A stretch of 35,276 nt of DNA from Paracoccaceae bacterium (GTDB lineage Bacteria > Pseudomonadota > Alphaproteobacteria > Rhodobacterales > Rhodobacteraceae). The position numbers and the translations under genes were made by a program. The notes beneath the pieces were generated by a model that was not told the origin of the DNA, did no database searches, and saw only the letters and a list, made by a program, of their open reading frames with translations. Below are positions 33,885-35,276 of the stretch, piece after piece. The stretch covers positions 1 to 35,276 of the forward strand of contig WOZM01000222.1 of assembly GCA_011620265.1 (NCBI GenBank). Reading direction: 5' to 3'. Numbering within the stretch: the first letter of the stretch is position 1; each line of letters begins with the position of its first letter.

Positions 33885-34664
33885 TCAGTTGCCAAGCTTC
33901 CACCTGGCCCCCAGTTCGTCGAAAAAGCCGGCTTCCTTCTTCAGCGTGATCCAGGTGTTGACATAGTTGATCCAGACCTGATCGTCCTGCGGCAGGAGCA
34001 TCGCGACGGGCGTCCGTGCCCGCGCCACCGAAACCGGCACGATCATCAGTTCGGGATATTGCTCCACCAGTTTCTGCGCCTCGACATTCGAGGTGATATG
34101 CGCCTGCGCCCGGCCCGCCAGCACTTCCTGATAGTCGCGCGCCGGGGCCTCGACGATCTTGTGTTCGGCGTTCGGGAAGAACTCCACCACCTGCTTTTCC
34201 TGCGTCGTGCCGAGGGTTGCCGCGACCACCACACCGGGCTTGTCGAGATCGGCCCAGTCCTTGAAGCGGTCGGCATCCTTCCTGTTGATCAGGGGCACGG
34301 TAGCGAGCGTGAAGTAGCTTTGCGAATAGCCCGCCGCCTTCGCGCGCGCGGGCGAGATCGAGGCCGAGCCGGTGATCTGATACTGTCCCGCCGTCACCCC
34401 GCTCACCAGCGTCTTCCAGTCGGTCGGCACGAATTCGACCTCGACCCCGAGATCGGCGGCCAGCGCGGTCATCACGTCGATATCGTATCCGGTATAGGAA
34501 TTGCTCGCCGGATCCTTCATCGACATCGGGTTCCAGTCGCCGGTCGTGCCGACCTTCAGGACCCCGGATGCGAGAATGTCCTGAAGCGCCGACTGCGCCC
34601 CGGCCGTGGTGGTCGCGGCGGCCAGAAGACCGATGGCAGCGACGAACGCCTTCAGAAATCTCAT
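33885..34664 (-). CDS. Polar amino-acid-type solute-binding protein (family 3, PheC-like)
   Basis: The 259-residue periplasmic protein has a signal peptide (MRFLKAFVAAIGLLAAATTT) and the family 3 fold (LQDILASGVLKVGTTGDWNP, YTGYDIDVMTALAADLGVEV, FVPTDWKTLVSGVTAGQYQI). The GVLKVGTTGD and DPASNSYTGYDID segments also resemble cyclohexadienyl dehydratase (PheC), a periplasmic enzyme with this fold, and this remains an alternative. The divergent GlnQ/HisP-type ATPase supports a transport role. No permease is seen in the window. Confidence 0.82.
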   Translation of the reverse strand: MRFLKAFVAAIGLLAAATTTAGAQSALQDILASGVLKVGTTGDWNPMSMKDPASNSYTGYDIDVMTALAADLGVEVEFVPTDWKTLVSGVTAGQYQITGSASISPARAKAAGYSQSYFTLATVPLINRKDADRFKDWADLDKPGVVVAATLGTTQEKQVVEFFPNAEHKIVEAPARDYQEVLAGRAQAHITSNVEAQKLVEQYPELMIVPVSVARARTPVAMLLPQDDQVWINYVNTWITLKKEAGFFDELGARWKLGN

Positions 34665-34700
34665 TGCGCGTCTCCCTGTTGGTCATATTTTGTCATGGGC

Positions 34701-34721
34701 GGAATTCTTCCCTCGAATTCC
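34701..34721. repeat. Inverted repeat between divergent transporter genes
   Basis: GGAATTC (34701-34707) and GAATTCC (34715-34721) form a perfect repeat with a seven-base loop, in the 134-base spacer between the binding protein and the divergent ATPase. Adjacent GTCAT-ATTTT-GTCAT (34682-34696) is a direct repeat. Either could be a regulator site for one or both genes. Confidence 0.4.
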
Positions 34722-34798
34722 CGGGCATAGCAAGTCATGCTGGCGTGAACTGGCGCGCGGAGGGGTTTCTCGCCCCGCGCAGGAACGGGACGGGGCAG

Positions 34799-35276
34799 AT
34801 GACGGGGAACGACGCGGAGCCGATCATCCGCCTTGACGGAGTGTCGAAATTCTTCGGCGATTTCCGGGCGTTGAAGTCCGTCGACTTCGCGGCCGGCAGC
34901 GGCGAGCGGATCGTCGTCTGCGGCCCCTCCGGCTCCGGCAAGTCGACGCTGATCCGCTGCGTCAACGGGCTAGAGAGGCCCGAGGCGGGAACCGTCACCG
35001 TCGATGGCATCCGGCTCGGGCCGGCGACGTTGCGCGCGGTGCGCGACCGGGCGGGGATGGTCTTTCAGCAGTTCAACCTCTTCCCGCATCTGACGGTGCT
35101 GGAGAACCTGACGCTCGGGCCCGTCCGCGCCCGCAAGATGACGGCCGAAGCCGCGCGCGATCTGGCGATGGGGTATCTGGAACGGGTGCGCATCCCCGAA
35201 CAGGCGGACAAGTATCCCCGCCAGCTCTCCGGCGGCCAGCAGCAGCGCGTTGCCATCGCCCGCGCGCTCTGCATGG
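34799..35276 (+). CDS. Polar amino-acid-type ABC ATPase, GlnQ/HisP class (partial, cut by window edge)
   Basis: From the ATG at 34799 the first 159 residues are visible: Walker [10 protein letters not shown] (41-49 approx.), the Q-loop [18 protein letters not shown], then signature [15 protein letters not shown]. The [13 protein letters not shown] form is that of GlnQ/HisP ATPases for polar amino acids. Walker B lies beyond the window. It is transcribed away from the family 3 binding protein and probably shares its transporter. The permeases would be expected downstream outside the window. Confidence 0.88.
   Translation, partial: MTGNDAEPIIRLDGVSKFFGDFRALKSVDFAAGSGERIVVCGPSGSGKSTLIRCVNGLERPEAGTVTVDGIRLGPATLRAVRDRAGMVFQQFNLFPHLTVLENLTLGPVRARKMTAEAARDLAMGYLERVRIPEQADKYPRQLSGGQQQRVAIARALCM

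Overview
The window is high-GC alphaproteobacterial DNA, most like the Rhodobacteraceae. The evidence is strong GC bias at third codon positions, UrtABCDE-type urea uptake, a GbpR/ChvE/GguC-type sugar locus and a urease order known from that group. No rRNA, tRNA, CRISPR array or insertion sequence was seen. All assignments come from reading translations and from recalled family features; no database search was run.

Region 1 (51-10286) is a sugar-acid locus in which intact and broken genes alternate. A divergent GbpR-like LysR regulator (minus strand) faces a plus-strand chvE-gguA-gguC remnant. The periplasmic sugar-binding protein ChvE has two apparent in-frame deletions and a TAA in place of an expected Tyr codon, then runs in frame into a headless GguA ATPase. 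GguA is frameshifted near 3071, the permease gguB is absent, and GguC lacks its N-terminus. Downstream, the L-arabinonate/D-galactonate-type dehydratase, galactose/arabinose 1-dehydrogenase, 2-keto-3-deoxygalactonate kinase, its aldolase and a sugar lactonase all look intact. The alpha-ketoglutarate-semialdehyde dehydrogenase has lost about a third of its length. The surviving enzymes are enough for an oxidative De Ley-Doudoroff galactose route. The damaged ones are the arabinose-to-ketoglutarate branch and the transporter.

Region 2 (10290-21157, all minus strand) reads in transcription order: LacI regulator, TIM-barrel isomerase/epimerase, Gfo/Idh oxidoreductase, solute-binding protein, two permeases, a 62-residue two-helix membrane protein, two different ABC ATPases, and a fused DhaK-DhaL kinase. 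Two near-palindromes matching TGAGGTACGTACCTCA precede the solute-binding gene and a degenerate third copy precedes lacI, so this looks like one LacI regulon with autoregulation. Strong stem-loops follow the solute-binding gene and separate the two permease genes. The substrate cannot be read from the sequence; a polyol, ketose or glycoside is likely.

Region 3 (21230-33093, minus strand) is a complete urea module: ureD-ureA-(65-residue HupE/UreJ-like mini-protein)-ureB-(109-residue unknown)-ureC-ureE-ureF-ureG, a 428-base gap holding two inverted repeats, then urtA-urtB-urtC-urtD-urtE. The urea ABC transporter imports urea, UreABC hydrolyses it, and UreDEFG insert nickel.

Region 4 (33254-35276) has a glutathione S-transferase-like gene, a polar amino-acid-type solute-binding protein, and a divergent GlnQ/HisP-type ATPase cut by the window edge.
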